DNA from: Climacteris rufus
Taxonomy: Eukaryota > Chordata > Aves > Passeriformes > Climacteridae
DNA length: 64,000 nt
Assembly: GCA_013398175.1 (NCBI GenBank)
Contig: VZRZ01008732.1
Span: 1 to 64,000, forward strand
Direction of reading: 5' to 3'
Part shown: one piece after another, positions 60,201 to 64,000 of the stretch
How positions within the stretch are numbered: the first letter of the stretch is position 1
How the letters are laid out: each line of letters begins with the position of its first letter
Notes under the pieces: model-generated
What the model was told of the DNA's origin: nothing
The model's database searches: none
What the model saw: the letters and a program-made list of their open reading frames with translations, nothing else
Program-made: the position numbers and the translations under genes

Positions 60201-62638
60201 CAACTCTTCTAGTTTTTCAGTTATAAGACTTTAAAGGTTTCCATTTTTAGTAGTGTCAATAATAACAGAAGTACTCTGCAATTGTTTTCTCTGAAGTCAA
60301 TATAGGTGGGGCAATGGCTAATTAGCAGACACTATTTCATGCTGGTAGTTCACTTTTTCTGAGATAAACATAAGCTGCACCTCATAATAACACCTGAACA
60401 ATATTATTACCATAAGTTGATTAATTATCCACTAGCCATAAAGTGTATGGGTGTGAGACTCTGTGGGCTGGCACTTTTTTCTCTACTTTCCAGTGTAGAC
60501 ATAGCCACTGAAACCAGCCTCTCTCAGTAACAGACCAATGCTAAAAGGTCTTCTATCAGGAGTCTACAGAACTGTTGTTGTATATGACCCTACTTAACAC
60601 TAGTTAGAGAATGCTTCCAATGGCCTGTAACAATCTAAATGTCTGAAGTATAAGCAAGTAAAACCACAAGCCAATATACTCCACAGAACAGATGATACAA
60701 AAATGAGCCCTGAAGTTTGCCAAAACAGAGAATTTGTTATCTGACATGACTATCCTTTGGAGAGAGCTATGCCTCATGGAAGAGAAGACAGAATTGTCCA
60801 GAGCAGTCTTTGTAGATAGGAAAATTCCATCTTGATCCCAAATTTGACTTAACAACCAAGCTAACCCTCAGGATATATTGACTTGACATTTTAAAGATCC
60901 TTTGCAATAGGGTGCAGTTCAGAACTTTACTCTCAATATGCCTGTTAGTTGTGGTTTTAACTTGTAGTGTATTGCTTCCTTAATTGCCTCCCTCTTACCA
61001 GGAAAAAGGCACTTTGCTTTAATGCAATGTAATGATTTACTCATGAATATGTGTTTTCACTCATGGTTCCACCAACATTTCATATTGTAAATTGTAACAG
61101 TGAAGCTGCTCTCTGGGATATAGTTATATCCCATTGTCAGGAGAGACTTGTCAGTAATTAACATTGGATTTACCAACCTAAGTCAAGTATGTCTCCTCTA
61201 ATGTCCTTTTTTACACCTTTCTGAACCCTTAGATTTGTTAAGAAGCTTTATTCCAGCAGCCCCAATTGTAGTTTTTCTAGCTAAGCATTTGAAAAGCGAG
61301 CAGTCTGTCTTAATAGAAGAGTTTATTGTACTTAAAATGAAGTTTGCAAGGGAAAAATCATTGTGAGCACCTGTATTTAAAGTTACCATGACTTTACAGA
61401 ACAATTTGATCATAATGGTAACTGGGCATTATATAAGATGTTTTTAACACTCTGAGGAGACTGTTCAAGGATGGGGGGAAAGTAGGGATCCAGTCAAATG
61501 TATTCCTCAAAGAAAGGCTAAACCCTTCAATTGGAGGATACGGCATAAAAAAGACTGTAGGTCTGTTAGAAGCAGTGGGTGGGGAGAGATAATGTTACAA
61601 ATGATATGTCTTTGCGAAGAAATTAATTTTTTTATACGTTGAGGGGGGATGCTCTATGGGCATCTCATTGTAAATACACACACTTCTACAGTATCCTATG
61701 GTCATTTCTAATCAGTGGAAGAGATTCAGGCACTCATTCTAAACAATTTGTTTTACAATAAGCAGAAAAAATCCCAGCTCAAATAACTCAGACCATGAGT
61801 ACGGAATATGACCTATGCTGTAGACACTCCAAAGCTTCTACTTCAAGTGTTAAACTCACTGGAAAATAATAATTTAAAAAAAATCTTATAATTTGGCTAT
61901 GAAAACATTTATGTGAAAGAGTTCAAAGAAAGATTGCTGATTTCAAACATTTTTCTTTTCTGTGTGTTGCTCCATAACATTGAGCTTTCGTGGGTTGTTT
62001 TTGCTTTTCAGTAGAGAATGAATCTGCAACTAGCAGCTGATTTAGAGTAGATTTTTTAAGCCTAAAATCTGATTTTGGATAGATAGTTTTATTTTTTTTC
62101 TGTTTGCTGTGAGTTAACCCTGGTTATAATCTGGTATAATCTAAATTATATCCTGAAAGACAAACAGATGTTATGTTGCTTCTGATTAATTTTAAATAAC
62201 TTTTTTAAATTTTAAATGTTCAGACACATGAGGAGAGAAATAAAGTAACAGAATTAGTAGTGAATAGGTAGTGACTAAGCTTTGGTGTAAGCCAGTTTTC
62301 ATGTTGACCAGAAACATTATGATTTGAGTACTTCCATAAATGGAAATTTTAAAGTTTATGATCTTTGTTATTGTAAATGTAGACAGAGTTTAGAGGCCTT
62401 CAAGGTTAGATCTGCCAATGAACAGGGAATTTCAAGGCAGAATTAATTCTGCTTGAATTAAAGAACTCCAAACCTTCCAAATTTAGGCAAACAAATAATA
62501 TGATGGGTATCTGAGCTATGTTTCATACAGTAATATACTACATCAATAGCTATATTAACTTAGTCCAGACTATTTTAGAAATAATTTACCAACAGCCACA
62601 GTCAACCAGTGGCCATGAGGTGTTCTTATGTGTCTACC
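57250..62638. other. AT-rich intergenic desert
   Basis: No exon or assignable repeat. Stretches at about 58190-59080 are more complex and might contain conserved non-coding sequence. Short open frames show no domains. Confidence 0.4.
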
Positions 62639-62663
62639 AAAAAAAAAAAAAAAAAAAAAAAAA
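62639..62663 (+). repeat. Poly(A) run
   Basis: 25 consecutive A on the plus strand. The sequence to its left does not look like a processed transcript or LINE end, so it is listed as a mononucleotide repeat. Confidence 0.95.
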
Positions 62664-64000
62664 GAAAAGATTGTAGAGAGAAGAAAAAGCAGAAAATATT
62701 GCAATTTTAACAAGGCAACATACAATTGTTGTCAAGGAAACCATATTAGCTGGATTTTATAGCAATATTACAGAAGACACACGCTAACATGAGTAAAAAT
62801 AAAAATTAAAATTTCTTTCCAAACAGAATTCTTACAGTAGTATAAAGTACTGAATTCAAAAATAAACAGAAGTGAATTAAAAAACTCTGGAGTTCTTCAT
62901 GCTTCAATTATTTCTGTGATAGAAATACTTCGTGTCTGCTTCACCCTACAAGCTTTAGGTAAATAAAACTCTGCACAATTATTAAAAAAAAAAAAATTTT
63001 TTTTCTAACAAAATTTCTATCTAAAAAAAAAATCTTAAGCTAAAAGTTCATTTTCCACCACCCACACCATCACACCCTAAAACAAGGTCAGCTTTTCTCC
63101 TCTCTTCCAGCAATGCAAACCTTTACAGTCTCCTTTACTGACTCCCTTCCATGCTCATAATCTTTGTTTGTCACTAAAACAAGACAACTGTGTTTTTCTG
63201 AAAGACACACTGTGAGCAGGTGTTTCTCCTGCTGGGGAAAGAATTAAATATCATTTATGACAGTCAGGCTCATGAGCTGTTCTCACCTTATTCTGTGGAG
63301 AGAAGGCAATACCAAGTTTTCTGACAGAGAAGCCAGACCACTGGTTTGATAGCCCTCAAGGAGAAACTGTTTGGATCAATCAAACCTCAGAACAAGATTT
63401 CCCTGGATTTAATGTTGTATGAGTTCATTACCCAGGATGAGAGCTGCTAAAGTATTCTGTGTAAAAAACCTCTTAGGAACAAATCATAGGGAATGATAGA
63501 CATAGTCCCCTTTCATAGTATGGAAAGGGGAGTATAGGTATAGGAATCTAGTTGCGCATTACTGCATAGGAAGGAGTTTTAGGAAACTTCAGGTTAAGGT
63601 GGCTGTAACAGCGTTTGCCTTCTGATTCATTTTATTTGATTGAAGGACCCACATTTTGTTCAGCATCCAACCTTTTAAGGAGATTTATTCTATGCAGAGA
63701 GGTCTCAGGTTTGCTACATTCCACAACGGAAAGCATCACTTCGTACTCGATTCACCTTCTGTCCTGGTTTCTGCATGGTGTGGAGCTTAGAAGCAAGGAA
63801 GTTGACTACTCTTTGAAATGTTTAACAGAGGATTTAATACACAGTGATCCTATTTCAATGTCAGCTCCAATTTTTTTAATTGCTCTCAGAATTTGTTTGT
63901 TGCATGTTTTGAACTTTCTGATTGAGTAAAATTTAGCTGTAGTAGCCAGACTATTGTGTACTATAGATTAGATATATTGGATTATCTAAAAGAACATTAC
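62664..64000. other. AT-rich intergenic DNA
   Basis: Open frame 63615-63929 (104 codons) is the longest and has no recognisable domain. Nothing else identified. Confidence 0.4.

Noticed and set aside
62639..62663. Poly(A) tail of a retrotransposed transcript
   Set aside because: The sequence upstream has no recognisable transcript or LINE/SINE body and no flanking duplication was seen.

Overview
This window reads as a gene desert from a bird genome, most likely a songbird. The evidence is the repeat content: many diverged pieces of the avian LINE CR1 in both orientations, several endogenous-retrovirus long terminal repeats (LTRs), and a decayed copy of the ITPRIPL1-like gene family that is multi-copy in birds. 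Outside these elements the DNA is AT-rich and unique-looking. I found no intact host protein-coding gene. There are no bacterial-type features and no CRISPR. The songbird assignment is inference.

The left end (about 1-3960) is the 5' half of a betaretrovirus-like (ERV class II) provirus on the minus strand. Read leftward it has: a 5' LTR (about 3431-3960, outer edge uncertain), a tRNA-Trp-like primer-binding site (3414-3426), a frame-broken gag (matrix, proline/alanine-rich linker, capsid, one zinc knuckle), a perfect gag-pro frameshift heptamer (919-925), a pro frame with dUTPase-like and aspartic-protease domains (98-937), and a scrap of RNase H (1-80). Reverse transcriptase is missing between protease and RNase H, so this copy cannot be autonomous. 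The rest of the provirus lies outside the window. A GC-rich, promoter-like block follows at 3960-4260.

From 4.8 to 35 kb the sequence is a desert with insertions. Two related solo LTRs of about 615 bp (5539-6153 and 20664-21276) carry 4-bp target-site duplications. There is also an LTR relic near 10.3-10.9 kb, a long CR1 3' end (17180-17905), a 151-base assembly gap (18673-18823), CR1 pieces at 21.9 and 25.0 kb, a possible minus-strand LTR near 23 kb, and a solo LTR of about 1.24 kb (30125-31363).

From 35.6 to 40.1 kb is a cluster: a CR1 reverse-transcriptase fragment, a purine tract, an ITPRIPL1-like pseudogene (36976-37725), then CR1 3' ends facing a CR1 fragment of opposite sense. A tRNA-derived SINE relic lies at 43318-43392 and a diverged 80-bp tandem duplication at 44581-44740. 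An isolated CpG-rich block of unknown origin is at 46070-46700, and an LTR-like element at 47011-47685. The second 1.24-kb solo LTR (48275-49522) is flanked by a perfect 5-bp duplication. A GC-rich LTR-like element is at 56447-57247. The remainder to 64000 is AT-rich desert. I see no previously undescribed functional system; the most informative items are the structure of the decayed provirus, the paired solo LTRs, the ITPRIPL1-like pseudogene and the unexplained CpG-rich block.
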